Shown: positions 45,063 to 57,907 of the stretch, piece after piece
How the letters are laid out: the number at the start of each line of letters is the position of its first letter
Numbering within the stretch: position 1 is the first letter of the stretch
From: Pontederia crassipes
Lineage: Eukaryota; Streptophyta; Magnoliopsida; Commelinales; Pontederiaceae
Direction: 5' to 3'
Assembly: GCA_030549335.1 (NCBI GenBank)
Contig: CM060188.1
Coordinates: 66,036,696 to 66,100,695, forward strand
DNA length: 64,000 nucleotides
The notes under the pieces: model-generated
Told to the model about the DNA's origin: nothing
Seen by the model: only the letters and a program-made list of their open reading frames with translations
Databases searched by the model: none
Translations under genes and position numbers: made by a program

Positions 45063-46580
45063 TGTCACGCCCGCTCGTGAACTACTTCATCTAGTCGAGC
45101 GACGGAACCATGCATGTAATATTCTGATTTTTTTTATTAAGGATAATTTGGACTTTTTGTCCAAATCCTCATGAGTTCCCAAAGGCCTCTTTTCTCTCTC
45201 TTTCTCCCTTTATTCCACACCTTGGCGGCTAAGGCTTGAAGAAAGAGAAAGAGGAGTTCAAGGAAAAAGAGGAAGAAGATCCAAGATCAAAGTATGTAAA
45301 GAGGATCCAAATTTCTCTCTTCTTTTTCAATGGTTTTCATGATTGGATTGAGAGTTTGAAGGCGCCATGTCCTCATAATGAATTTTAATTGAGGGTTTTT
45401 GTTCTAGATCTATGCATGAATATGATTCCATGATTAGATTTATGCCATGTGCAAGGATTAGAATCAAATTTGTTATTAGGGTTCATGTTCTTTCTATTGT
45501 TCATGATTTGGGGATGAACCCTAGATCTGAAAATTTAAATGTTTTTCATGCCCTTTTAATCCTAGAATGCCTAGGAAACATATATGTATTGATTCATAAT
45601 GTTGTATATCGATTTCTTAAATATTTTTATAAAAAATCATTACATTCTAATGTCACCTTCGGGTGAGAGAGAATCATTGTCTCCACGATTTAGCTAGCCT
45701 ATTGAGGGGGTAACGACATAAGTTCCAACTATAAGAAGATATAACATTAATAGGAAATGGTCAATGATCGATGAAATATAATGATGTCCCATGAAAGTAG
45801 AAGTCAAAAGGGTTATAAAGCAAATATGAGGAGAGTTATGGAGGCAATGAAATGATGTCCCACGAATGTGAAAGACCAAAGAGTTATAAATCAACCCTGA
45901 GGAGAGTTATGGAGGCAATGAAATGATGTCCCACGAATGTGAAAGTCCGAAAGGGTTATCAAACAACCCTGAGAAGAGTTATGGATGCAATAGTTATGGT
46001 AAGTGTATCTTGCTTAGATGCCTATGAAAATGAATGAATGATTGTTATGAATGCCCATACCTTCTAGTATGATGATTTGATTACATGTTTCCATGTTGTT
46101 GTTATATATGCATAATGGTAGAGTGATGTTAACGTTTGACATGTAGATCATATAATGTTAAGACATGGTATACATATTATTTACTCTTTTTATATAAAGA
46201 TGATGCATGTCATGTAGTATCATGTATATGATCATACCATCGCATGCATGACCTTTTCATACTCTAAGAGGAAAATCTCTACACCCTGGATCCGTGCAGG
46301 TGCATAAAGGTTATGGATGATGACGGCTCAGCTCATGACGACAAAAATTGCACAATGGTCTTAGGATGTTGAGTTACATGTTTAGAAAACTCTGATTATG
46401 TTTTCAAAATAGATATTTTGTTTATGGCTTTGGAATGTTTTAAATTGCTATAAATGATGACGTTTAGGGATGTTTCCAATTCTACAACCATACTTTTGAC
46501 ATTTTCATGAAGTTTTTTGCATTAAATAAAAAAAAATCTTTTATCTTATTTAATGGATTTATACTTTCGCTACAATAGAT
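45063..46580 (+). mobile_element. Partial gypsy (Tekay-like) LTR
   Basis: Begins TGTCACGCCCGC and has landmarks also present in the solo LTR at 50735: CTCTACACCCTGGATCCGTGCAGGT (about 46270-46312) and TTTCGCTACAAT-like sequence near 46565. The terminal part ending ...TTACA is missing. A 71-bp tandem array lies in the middle. Confidence 0.6.
45783..45995. repeat. 71-bp tandem array, three copies
   Basis: GATGTCCCA(T/C)GAA begins at 45783, 45854 and 45925; each copy ends GAGAGTTATGGAGGCAATGA or close to it. The array lies within the LTR at 45063. Confidence 0.9.
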
Positions 46581-47351
46581 AAAATAACCTTTATCCCTAA
46601 CGTCGAGTTAAAGTTTATATAATCCGGATAAAAATGTAATAAAAATTCATAAATTGATAAATTAAATAATCTTAATTATAAATATTTTATATATTTTAAG
46701 TAAAAAATAATGGTAATAAATATATTTAATATTTAAAATAATGACTAATAATATTATACTCATGCGAATAATAATAATTTAAGTAAATTAATAATTTTTA
46801 ATTATGATAGTAATAATGATAATGATATTTTTCTATTATTGTTATCGTTGCATAATTTTCTTATATTATTTCATATTTTATTAATCTAATATTAAAAGAA
46901 TAAAAATAAAAAGAAGTTCATACTTTGAATTGTCATTTCATAAGTAATATGTATTGCTAAATTATTTACAAATTAAAATAAAATAGACATGATAATATGG
47001 TGACCCAAGTAATTTAACTTAATATTATCACTAAGATAGAAAGATTACTTACAGAATAGTCACTAGAATACTAGTGTGGAAAATGAGCAATGCCGTATCC
47101 TACATGATAATTAGAATCTGATTTACTCAATTATCAAAATAAAAAGGATGTGCCATATTTGAACGAAAATAAAAAGATGAATTCAGAAATACTAATAAAA
47201 ATATTATATCGCGAAAACCAAAAACAATATTACAAAAAAAAGCAGATATAAAAAATCCTAAGTTATAATAAAATGCCTAGAAATATCCGTCTTGACGTTT
47301 TTGGCTCAATTTCTAGTAACAAAAGGGAAAGAAAAAGGAGGATTGCTGCTG
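46581..47351 (+). promoter_or_regulatory. Upstream region of the RLCK-VII gene
   Basis: Very AT-rich DNA from 46581 to about 47270, then a sharp change to GC-richer sequence around 47330-47500, the likely leader and first exon. No single TATA box stands out among the many AT strings, so no transcription start is proposed. Confidence 0.4.
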
Positions 47352-47369
47352 ATGGGGGCTTGTTCTTGA
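47352..47369 (+). promoter_or_regulatory. Upstream mini-ORF (MGACS-stop) in frame with the RLCK start
   Basis: ATG GGG GCT TGT TCT TGA starts 114 bases (38 codons) before the main ATG in the same frame, and its first four codons encode the same MGAC as the real start. If the leader is transcribed from this far upstream, ribosomes would meet this five-codon ORF first. Whether it is in the mRNA is not known. Confidence 0.5.
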
Positions 47370-47465
47370 TGCAATTCGTCCTGGATTCATGGAATCTTGA
47401 TCTGGTGGCGTGGTTCGGAAACGAGGCAGAGTTCGCCCCTCTCTTTTTTCGCGCGAGAGCGGCCA

Positions 47466-50448
47466 ATGGGGGCTTGCTGGTCTTCGGAAGATCAAAGTAC
47501 AGGTTTTGCTTCTCTCTCTCTCTCTCTCGTAATTGTTTGATTCAGGGAGCATTGGAGGAGCATATTTTTCAGTCTGATTTTTTTTTTTTTTGCGTTTCTT
47601 ACTTTTTGTTCCCTGGTCTGATTCTCTAAAAAATCCTATATTTTCGATTTTTGTGATCTTTTCTGTAGTAGTTGCGTGAGTAGGCGTTGAGTGGACTGGT
47701 GCCATAAAGGATGGACTTTTTTATCTGATTGAGCAAAACGCAGATTTCTGATAAAGAACTAATTTATAAGCTACTTGGAGTGAGATTCCTGCCACATATT
47801 ATTTTAAGTCCCCATATTTGTTGCCTTCTATTTTAAACCCTTGAGCATTTGTCATGCGACACATTCTTCTGTAAATGGAAATGTGATCCCTAATAGACAT
47901 TCTTTTCAGGTTAAAATGCTAAGTTAAAATCCAAAGGTCCTACAATTCCGGAATGTAGCCTTTTAATTCCGACCAAAAATATTCCCAACTCTTTATGCGT
48001 GCAGTGCAGCCTTTGGTAGAATCTTAGCGCTCATTTATCTTTTCACAATATTTCAGTTGAAGTAGGCAAAGATTTTGAAGCCAATCAAAAGAAAGATTCA
48101 CCTCAGACTAATGTCATAAGCCTGTTGGCGCCTCCTAAGGATGTTGAAGACTTGAGACTGGTAGCTGGATATGGAAATGTTAACATATTCACATACAGTG
48201 AGCTGAGAGCAGCCACCAAGAATTTCCGGCCTGATCAAATTCTCGGAGAGGGTGGCTTTGGGATTGTCTACAAAGGCACTATTGATGAAAGCATCAGACC
48301 AGGATTCGGCTCCATAGATGTGGCGGTGAAAGAGCTCAACCCAGAAGGTTTTCAGGGAGACAAGGAATGGCTGGTAAAGGTTTCTTGCGTATTGTGCTTT
48401 CCAGCTTATTTATATCAACTTTCCTCTCTGGATAAATGGTTGTTATTGTTTGACCTCACGTTATTGCTAATCTTCAAAACCTAAATTTATCTCGATGCTG
48501 GAAGTGAGGAAATCAAACGATGTGTGGTTTCTATGTGCAGACAGAAGTCAATTATCTTGGGCAGTTAAGTCATCCAAACCTTGTCGAGCTCATTGGTTAC
48601 TGCTGTGAGGAAGAGCATAGGCTGCTAGTTTATGAGTATATGTCTTGTGGAAGCCTGGAAAAGCATCTCTTCCGACGTAGGCACTTAACTATGGTATCGA
48701 TTGTCAATTGTCGTTATGTTGCAAATTTGATGCAATGATTTGACAATTTGTAGAGCATTTATCTATGATTGCTATCTTGCATTAAAATTCAACTATCATT
48801 GCTCAAAATGGTGTCAACTGTCAACTAATTAGGTTAAAAAACCCTTAAATGCAACTTATTAGCTTTTGTCTCATACTTCTTTTCCATTCTGTTCATGATG
48901 CTGTGCTGCCTCATTGGAAAAAAATGCAATTGAAGCTTGGAAATGTAAAGAAGACTTCAGATCAACAGTCATAATTTGTAGATCTTAACATAAGAGATAC
49001 ACAAATAGAAATGTGCACATAGACAGGGTGGGTGGATCAACTTAATAGAGAGTGGATCAAGTTTGATCGACTGAAATATATGTGTTGAACATTGTTCATA
49101 GGTATTACCTTTACAATGACATGGTCCACTCGAATGAAGATTGCTTTGGGTGCTGCAAAGGGTCTCGCTTTTCTTCATAGTGCTGAAAGACCCATCATTT
49201 ATCGGGACTTCAAGACATCAAATATCTTGCTGGATGCGGTTTGTGTTTCTTCCTTGGTCGATGAAAGTTTTAATTAATCATTGAAGCAAAAACCAGCATA
49301 TATTATGAAACATGTGATATTTGTGTAAGCTGAAAAATGGTGAATGTAATACATGATTTCAGAAGTACAATTCACATGAGAACAGTGGAAAGCAGTTGTT
49401 AGAACAAGAGTTATTATACTTATCTCCAGTTTCTCAATCGGTTTATGAGATTTTGTTATAGCACCTTCTGTTCTGTGCTACAACATTTCAGGCGAGCCAT
49501 TTGTACTACAACATGTCAGAACAGTCAGTTGATTAGTCTATGGTGTATATTTATTATGTCGTTGGCTGTTATGTTAATGTGAATAGTTGTGTTGCAGGAG
49601 TATAATGCTAAGCTCTCAGATTTTGGCCTTGCGAAGGAAGGTCCAGTTGGGGACCAGACTCATGTCTCTACTCGGGTTATGGGTACTTACGGATATGCAG
49701 CTCCCGAGTATGTAATGACTGGTAAGTCTTCTCATCTAACTCATTCAATGTTAGCATGCCAAGTGCTATTTTAGAAGAAAATTGTGTACAGTACCTCTCT
49801 TTAGTGTAGAGTTGTTTAAGAACTGTATCTGATTTAGATTTTTTGGTCTCAACATTTCCTAAATCAGAATCCTTTGTGATTGACGCAGGTCATCTGACTG
49901 CCCGTAGTGATGTCTATGGTTTTGGAGTTGTGCTCCTTGAGTTGCTTATTGGAAGACGAGCAGTGGACACGAGTAGGCCAGGTCGAGAACAAAACCTGGT
50001 TGAGTGGACGCGCCCCCTCTTGATCCACAACCGGAAGCTGTTCAAAATCATAGATCCCAGAATGGAAGGGCAATACTCTGACAAGGTCGCAACCGAGGTC
50101 GGCAGCTTGGCATATCGATGCCTCAGTCAGAACCCCAAAAGCAGGCCAACCATGAGCGAGGTGGTTAAGATATTGGAGGACCTTAAGGATCTCCACGAGA
50201 GCAAGGAGGGCATACTATTCCAGGATATGGGCGGCGCTGTGACACTCTACGAGGTTCCAAAGGAACCAGTATCTGATAACAGCATATCCAAGAATGGTGA
50301 AGCAGATGAATCAAAGGTAGAAAGTAAGAGAAGAATAAGATCTGGGAACGGCAGAAGCAAAAGTGAGCCTCCAGCAGAATATACCCATTCCAGCCCCTCT
50401 CCTGAGTCCGATGGACCACCGCCCGATGTACGATCAACTGTCAATTAG
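47466..50448 (+). CDS. Receptor-like cytoplasmic kinase, RLCK-VII (PBL17-like)
   Basis: Six exons with GT-AG introns: 47466-47502, 48057-48373, 48541-48676, 49102-49238, 49598-49721, 49889-50448. They sum to 1311 bases, 436 residues plus stop. The first exon gives only [12 protein letters not shown] plus one base; MGAC is a myristoylation/palmitoylation signal, placing the kinase at the plasma membrane. Then come the family lead-in [10 protein letters not shown] and [15 protein letters not shown], glycine loop GEGGFG (76-81), Lys104 in VAVKEL, YRDFK (197-201; Tyr replaces His, normal for this family), DFG at 217-219, the activation segment [17 protein letters not shown], and a Ser-rich tail with [19 protein letters not shown] kinases relay signals from surface receptors in immunity and development. 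All catalytic residues look intact. The specific PBL17 match is from memory of the family. Confidence 0.93.
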
Positions 50449-50734
50449 ACTTATGATGCATAATATTTTCATTTCAAGTTCATGGCTTTTCAATTTTTTT
50501 AGTCTTAGGGGTTGCATTGTGAATGTGCATCATTCAAATTCGTTGTAGTATTGATGGGAATTATATCCCTTGTGTCTATAATTGTAATAAGGTAATGTTG
50601 AACAGTGCATATACTAAATTTAAAACAAGTAATTAAATTACATATATGAATGCATGACCACTCATCAGCATGATCCTATGAAAATGTTTGGCCAATTTGA
50701 CCTTTGCTATTTTTCTCAGCTCTTCGACTATGGC
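50449..50734 (+). other. 3' flank of the RLCK gene
   Basis: AT-rich, probably the 3' untranslated region and terminator. No clear AATAAA is seen; ATAATATTTTCA (50460) and GTAATAAGGTAATG (50583) are near-matches only. It ends with ATGGC, the left copy of the solo-LTR target duplication. Confidence 0.5.
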
Positions 50735-53295
50735 TGTAACATCCGACCAAATTGAAAAAAAAAAAAGAAAGCAATAAGAAGCCCAGCGCCGCACAGCCAT
50801 AGAAGCCCACCTATTGCCACAAGTCTTTAGTGCTACAGTGTCCTAAAGGGTGCTTTTTACCACCGCAGCCGAAAGCAACTCACAAAAGACCACCTAATAG
50901 CTACAGTGATCCCCATCTACCACTCTCTCTCTCTCCCTATTAGCTCTCTCATTCGGCCACCACTCTCTCTCTCCCTATTAGCTCTCTCATTCGGCCACCA
51001 CTCTCTCTCTCCCTATTAGCTCTCTCATTCGGCCACCAAAGGAAGGAGGTCCAGCTAGCTACAGTAAGGTCATTTCTCCTTAGCTCACAGTAGGACATGC
51101 TCTCTCTCCTTTTCTAAGTCTCGCACGAACAACAATCAGGAGAGACACTCAAGCTACAGTGTAGCTACAGTAAGCATGCCTTCCTTCTCTTCACTTAGTG
51201 ATTAACATGAAGTTAGTTCATTATTTTCCCTCTTAATCACCATGGCAGCCCCATTAGAGTCCTTGAAATTAGAGAAAGAAAAAAGAAGATTAAGGACTTA
51301 GGACATTATTAATCAAGATATATTGAGGGGATCCAAACCCTCTAATTCCTCCCTAATGATATTTGTGTGTGTGAATTAGGGCATAAGAACCTAACATGTG
51401 TTCTTAAAATAGATGATTAAAGGATTTGCATATTGGTACTTATGTGCTACATGTTCTATTAAGATTTATGCTCTATTACTAATCATGATTAGAATCTAAT
51501 GTTCTTAGTCATTCATGCCTAATTCATAAGTAGTGTACTTATTTTCCATATATGAGCATGCCTATTAGTCTTCATAATTTAAATGCTAGTTGTATGTTAT
51601 TCATGTATGATGATTTGTCTAATATATTGTTAGTCATAGATGAATTGTGCAAAGATATAAAGTTGCTATTATCAATGTCAGGATGAATGTACATGTTAAG
51701 GATGTTCAAATGTATGTGTAAAATGATGGAGAAATTGATAAAACAAGGAAAACTCTACCCGATTGTCCGGGCACGGCCGTAACGAAGAGTGGCGCGGCCG
51801 TGCCGAGTCTTTCCAAAGCAGAACGATAATCATCATTCTGTCACGGCCGTGACCTTGTGGTCGCACGGCTGTGACAGAATGAGAGGTTTACGTCCAGAAA
51901 ATGACCTTTCTGTCACGGTCGTGAAGTGGTGATGCACGGCCGTGCATAATGGTTAGTGGGAATACGGCTGTGTTCGGCCGTGCCGAACCTTGGCACACCC
52001 GTGCCCAAGTAGGGGCACGGCCGTGACCTCATGCGGCACGACCATGACCAACCCAGATGCTATGTATTGTAATGCCCACACTTAGCATGATTTGACACTT
52101 GTATGACTTTAAATAGGGTTAAAACATGCAACATGTATGGAATGCTTGTATGTACTGATGAAGGAAAGTAAAAGATGGGTTGGAGTGAAGATGTCTTGTT
52201 GTAATCATAAAGGGGAATAAAGTCTTCACTTGCTAGCTTATGTGATGTATTTCCGGAGAAGTAAAGTCTTACCAAGATGGTATGTACTTTCAATGAGACA
52301 ATCGTCTCGGCCTAGCTAGTCAAGTTCTCACGCAATCAACATGGTCTACCCAATCAACAAGATAATAAGCTATCTTAATCAAGATAGAAGATGAAAAGAT
52401 ATTGTCAAGTGGAAAGTAAAATCTTACACTATGTATGTACTTCAAGGGGACCTAAGCCTAAGAAGTAAAGTCTTACATGTGTATGTACTTTTCAAAGTTG
52501 ACTTGGGACATAAATATGAAGATGAAGATGTAGCTCCAATCGGATGCTAATGTATGTCCCTTTGTCATAAGATGCTATGAAAGATGATGTTAAAGTAAAG
52601 TAAGATAAATGATGATATGCCTTAGCATAATGATAAGTTACGATATGCTTTGACATAATGATGATGATGTTACTTGATTATCTTACCTTGCCATGATGAT
52701 ATGTTCATATACCATATAATATGCATAAGTAGCTCATAGCATACATAATAGTTATGTTCTATGATGATGATATGCATATGTCATGACATGTAGAAATTAT
52801 GTCATATGATCATAGCATGCATGGGCCTCAACATACTCTAACGGGAGAAATTCCCTGCACTCCATGGATCCGTGCAGGTATGGATGAGGCGTAGGTTCGA
52901 CGGTGAAGGCCACTTGACGAAGACATTGTACATGGGCGAGTCAGGCTACGGTCCAAGTTATTTTTTTTAGACTTATGTTATGATGATTAACTCTTATAAG
53001 AGTCAAGTATGTATAGTTTATGGGCCTTTGAGTCTTTTACTTTTATTTGAACTCCTTTGTGTATTATGAACCCTCTATTGGGTCTTGATGTTAGAGCTTA
53101 TGTGACCCATGGGCTAGTTGTGTATCTTGATTATTTTATGAAATCTTCCACAGTTTTCATGATTTTATCGTTTATGTTTATAATATTATATTTTCGCTGC
53201 AAAGTTTTATGAAATTAGGTCAAGTCAAAGTCAAAGTAACATCGCTTAAGGTTCGGCAAAATTTTAAATTGGGACCGAATTTTGGGGTCGTTACA
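50735..53295 (+). mobile_element. Solo LTR of a Tekay-like gypsy element
   Basis: 2561 bp from TGTAACATCC to GGGGTCGTTACA, flanked on both sides by ATGGC (50730-50734 and 53296-53300), a perfect 5-bp target duplication. No internal element remains, so it arose by LTR-LTR recombination. Inside are a 38-bp CT-rich triplication (50918-51035), repeated CTACAGT motifs (50830-51175), a cluster of CACGGCCGTG-type palindromes (51765-52050) followed by TTTAAATAGGG (52108-52118), and repeated AAGTAAAGTCTTAC units (52257-52480). Confidence 0.93.
50918..51037. repeat. 38-bp CT-rich tandem repeat, three copies
   Basis: CTATTAGCTCTCTCATTCGG recurs with ATTCGG at 50951, 50989 and 51027. The copies are almost identical, so the array is young or homogenised. 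It is part of the solo LTR. Confidence 0.9.
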
Positions 53296-53300
53296 ATGGC

Positions 53301-53615
53301 ATTGCCATACTCGCTTAATTGTTGTTCCTTCTTGTGCAATCCAAACAGATCAGTCGAAACTATTGTACCTTTCTATCTACATAAGAGTCCATTGTAAAAC
53401 TAGTGAATGAAATTATAACAAAATGATAGAAAATAGTAAATTGTTATCCTATATTTTTAGGAAAAAATTGGCGTTATCCTATATCAACGAACGACAATAA
53501 AAATAATTGTTTCTATTATCAAAGATAAAAGAAAATTAATTTCCTCTTCTTATAACCATAACAAATGTAGGCAATAGTAACTCTTATTCTTGAAATGACA
53601 ATTTTCCAATCAAAC
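53301..53615. other. Host spacer between two gypsy insertions
   Basis: About 310 bp of AT-rich DNA between the solo LTR and the next element. Nothing coding seen. Its last five bases, CAAAC, should be the left target duplication of the chromovirus. Confidence 0.6.
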
Positions 53616-55018
53616 TGTAACATCCTGTTAATTCAAGAAAGAAAAAAAAAAGAAAAGGAGAACTAAGGCCCACGCGCAGCAAGCCCACCAAGCCCACCAA
53701 GTCCATCACATTTGCAATAACCTAAACACTCTTTCTCTCCTATCTAACCCCAGTCGAAAGTAACACCCCAAAACCCCCATTTGCTACAGTGACATTACAG
53801 TGCTCCCATTCTCTCCCTCCAAGCTCCTCTCGGCAGCACAGTGAAGCTACAATAACTCGGGTTACTGTAGCAACGTAAGTCTCACTTCCTCACTACTCTT
53901 AATCTCTCATTTAGCTACAGTGAGCTCTTTTTAACCATTAGCTTAGTGTTAAGCTCTTCTCTTTATATGGACAGCAAGAGAGAGCTAGAGGAAGGAAGAT
54001 GGAAGATTAGGGGCTAAGAACATTGCTATTAAGGTATACTTGAGGGGATCCAAACCTTCCTATCTCATCCTAATAATATTTTAATGTATAGATTAGGGCA
54101 TAAGAGCAAACCCCTTGTTCTTAGAGTAAAGGGTTAGGAAATGTGCATTTAATTATTCTTAGTTAATATTCCATTGCTAATCATGTTTAGAATCTCATGT
54201 GCCTTATGTATTATTAATCTTATTGTTCTATTGTTAATCATGTTTAGATGTGTAATGTCTATTGTGATTATATTAGCTCATTATAAAATCTTGTAAAGCT
54301 TATGTAAATTTATAAGTGTGATTAGCATGTTGGATGCCTTATGTGAAAACTTCTTTATGTTTCACGATTAGAGTGTTAAGAATGTTAAGAAGTGTCCCAT
54401 ATGATGGGTGGAAGTCAATATATGTTCAAGATGTTAATGTATGTAAGATTTGGAAAGAAATCATGTAAAAATCGGGTGTCTACCGTCCTAGAATGGGCGA
54501 CCGATTCCTTATCGGTCGACCGTTCTGGAGGGGCAGACACATTCTGTGATTAGCGGACGTCCGAACGCCCTATTTCGATCGTCCGAAAGTCATGAACTGA
54601 TTGACCGATATTCCAACGGTCGTCCGATATATGTAGTCGAAACATTCTATGATTAGCGGTCGATCGAACACCTTGTATCGATCGTCCGAAAGCCATGTAA
54701 CGGTCGACCGATATTCCAGCGGTCATTCGATTTGAGTAGTCATCACATTCTGTGATTAGCGGACGAACCGAAGCTCTATTTCGATCATCCAAAAGACCCA
54801 TAATGGTCGACCGATATACTAACGGTCGCCCGTTCCAGAGAGTCATCACATTATGTGATTAGCGGACGAACCGAACGCCCTATTTCGGTCGTCCGAAAGG
54901 ACCAAAACGATCGACCGATAACCTGACCGGTCGACCGATACCAGTCCAGTGGTTGACTGTTACCCAAGACGGTCGTCCGTTTCTGAAAGATGATTGATTA
55001 TGTTTGAATGTCCACACT
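53616..55018 (+). repeat. 5' LTR of the chromovirus, 3'-deleted
   Basis: Matches 60476-61850 closely. It contains GCTACAGTGA motifs, a hairpin at 53846-53871 (arms GCTACAATAAC and GTTACTGTAGC), and a 500-bp cluster of GGTCGACCG-type palindromes (54480-54985). Homology to the other LTRs stops at CCACACT (55018), where gag begins. Confidence 0.9.
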
Positions 55019-57900
55019 AAGGCCTGGTGGAAGGCTCGCTTGAAGACTACTCTCGAGAGTGATGAAGAGGTCGAATGGGAGAGCTTCGTAGAGGCGTTTG
55101 AGGCTCGTTTCTTCCCTAACCATGTGAAGGAAAAGAAGAGGGATGAGTTCCTCAACCTCGTTCAAGGAAGTATGGTTGTGGGTGAGTGTGAACACGTTCC
55201 TAAAACTGGAGAAGTGTGGAGAGCTCAATGAGAATGAGCTCCAAAGGACAAAGAGATCCATCAATGGACTGAATTCGGGACTGCAACCATGGGTTAGGAG
55301 TGATCGCTGCACCACTATGAAGGATGTGGTGGAGCTCGCCGCTGAACATGAAAGAAAGTACAATGAAAGGAAAGATACTAAAGGTAAAGCAATTAAGGCA
55401 CATGAGGGAAAAAGCTCAAGGAAAGTTCCATATCACTCTCCAAAGAAGGTGGAGCAAGCAAGACCCGTTTGCTCTAATTGTGAAAGGTCCCATTTTGGGG
55501 AATGCCATTTCAAGGCTGGAGAATGTCTGCAATGTGGCAAGATGAGCCACTATATAAGGGATTGCCCTGAAAAGAGTGGGGACAACCGCAACAAAGGAAA
55601 GATGGCTATGGATCCGCCAAGGGCCCCAGCAAGGGTTTTTGCCATGGAAGTTGATGAGGCCACTCAAGAAAATGACGTGATACAAAGTAATATTCTAATT
55701 GCCGGTCACTATGCAAATGTTCTCTTCGATTTGGGTGCAACACATTCTTTTATATCGCATGCATTTGCTAGGATGCTTGAAGTAAGACCTCTAATTACTA
55801 ATTGCCAACTAGAGGTAGTGACTCCCACCGACATGGTAGTCACTAGGAGATATATTCCTAATGTATCTATAGAAATAGATAAGAAGAATTTTTCATGTGA
55901 CCTCATATTACTTCCTATGATAGATTATGATGTAATCCTAGGAATGGATTGGGTATCCTATAATGATGCTCATATGTGTTGCAAGGAAAAGAAAGTTTTT
56001 ATAGGTGACCATCATGGAAAGCCCACGTTGATTAAAGGAATACCTTCCAAGGAAGCCAAGGTGCTAATTTCAGCAACTAAGGCAAGCAAAATGATCAAGA
56101 AAGGAGCAAGAGTATTCTTGGCAAGTGTCGTCAAGACGGTTTCACAATCCAAGACACTTGAATCCTTAGATGTGGTGAGAGAATATCCCGAAGTGTTTCC
56201 AGAAGACATTGCAGGATTTCCACCAAGAAGGGAAATTGAGTTCAATATTGAACTACTTCCGGATACCGCGCCCATTTCAAAGCTGCTTTACCGAATGTCT
56301 CCAGCGAAGATGCATGAATTGAAGACACAACTGCAAGAACTTTTGGACAAAGGGTTCATTAGGCCAAGCGTCTCACCATGGGGCGTACCGATGCTATTTG
56401 TCAAGAAAAAGGATGGCTCTTTAAGATTGTGCATCGACTACCGGATACTCAACAAGGTAACGGTGAAGAACAAGTACCCCTTACCAAGGATCGATGATCT
56501 TTTTGATCAATTAGCATCGACGTCGGTCTTCTCCAAGATCGACCTAAGGAGTGGCTACCACCAATTAAGGGTAGCCGAGTAAGATGTTCCCAAAACGGTA
56601 TTTCGTTCAAGGTATGGACATTACGAATTTTTGGTTATGCCTTTTGGACTAACGAATGTGCCTATTGCATTCATGAATTTGATGAATAGGATCTTTCGTC
56701 CACACTTGGATAAATTTGTGATCGTGTTTGTGGATGACATCCTTATTTACTCATCAAGCCCAAAAGAGCATAGAGAACACCTCCGCATTGTGTTGGAAAC
56801 CTTGAGGAGGAACAAACTTTACGTCAAGTTTTCTAAGTGCGAATTTTGACTTGAAGAAGTGATGTTTCTTGAACATATTGTGTCAAAACATGGAGTGGCC
56901 ATGGATCCGGCAAAAGTTGAAGCAGTGATGAATTGGACTAGGCTCAAGAATGTGACCGAGATTCGAAGTTTCTTGGGACTTGCTGGATATTATAGAAGGT
57001 TTATCCAAGACTTTTCCAAGATTGCCGCACCTATGACGAAGTTGACAAGGAAGGGTGAGAAGTTCATATGGTCACAAGCATGTGAAATAAGTTTCCAAGA
57101 GCTGAAAAGAAGACTTACAACGACACCAATCTTAGTCATTCCCACGGGAAGTGGAGGCTATGTCATCTATAATGATGCTTGTGGCATTGGATTAGGATGT
57201 GTACTTATGCAACATGGCAAAGTGGTGGCATATGCGTCACGGCAATTGAAGAAGCATGAGGTTAATTATCCAACTCATGATATAGAGTTAATGACAGTGG
57301 TATTTGCATTGAAGATATGACGTCATTATTTATACGGTGAAAATTTTGAAGTGTACATGGACCACAAGAGCATAAAGTATGTGTTCTCTCAAAAGGAGTT
57401 GAACATGAGACAAAGAAGGTGGCTTGAATTCCTCAAGGACTATGAGTTCACTATATTGTACCGCCCCGAAAAGGCAAATGTGGTTGCCGACACACTAAGT
57501 CGCAAGTGGGAAGGATCACTTGCATGTTTAAGTGTGCACAAGTGGAATCTTGTGGATAGCATAATGCAATGGACCCCAAGTATTTGTGGCCGAAGGGTCA
57601 TGTATATGGCTCATCATGTGATCGAATCAAGCTTAGTGCGAAGAATTGTTGAAGCTTAAAGAAGGGACCCGAAATATGCTAGAATGATCAATGTATGCAA
57701 AAGGGAAATAAATCACTTTGAGTACGAACAAGATGGACAATTCGGTACAAGAACCGCTTATAAGTTCCAAAGGACAAAGCACTAAGAAGAGAAATTTTGG
57801 ATGAGTATCACAAGTCCGAGTTCTCCATTATTCCCGGAAGGACCAAAATGTTCAAAAATTTGCAAAGGAATTTTTTATGGAAAGACATGAAGAAGAAAGT
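55019..57900 (+). pseudogene. Chromovirus gag-pol, first part
   Basis: Gag domain from WWKARLKTTLE, with a frameshift near 55190. Then come the zinc knuckle [14 protein letters not shown] (about 55528-55569), protease FDLGATHSF (55725 on; the catalytic D-S/T-G is D-L-G), reverse transcriptase with [11 protein letters not shown] and FVDDILIYS (about 56725-56752), and RNase H with YNDACG and ASRQLKKHE. Stops lie at 56580-56582, 56847-56849, 57318-57320 and 57657-57659. The two TGA codons stand where the family has Trp and the last TAA where it has Gln. The integrase N-terminal part is read to 57900, where the solo LTR breaks it. Confidence 0.9.
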
Positions 57901-57907
57901 GGCCAAG

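Noticed and set aside
47273..47629. 118-codon open frame as the RLCK first exon
   Set aside because: It cannot join 48057 in frame without a stop at the good donor 47502, whereas the ATG at 47466 gives the family MGAC start and a matching phase.
49864..50444. Minus-strand open frames in the last RLCK exon
   Set aside because: They are shadows of a conserved kinase exon; no independent domain or splice context.
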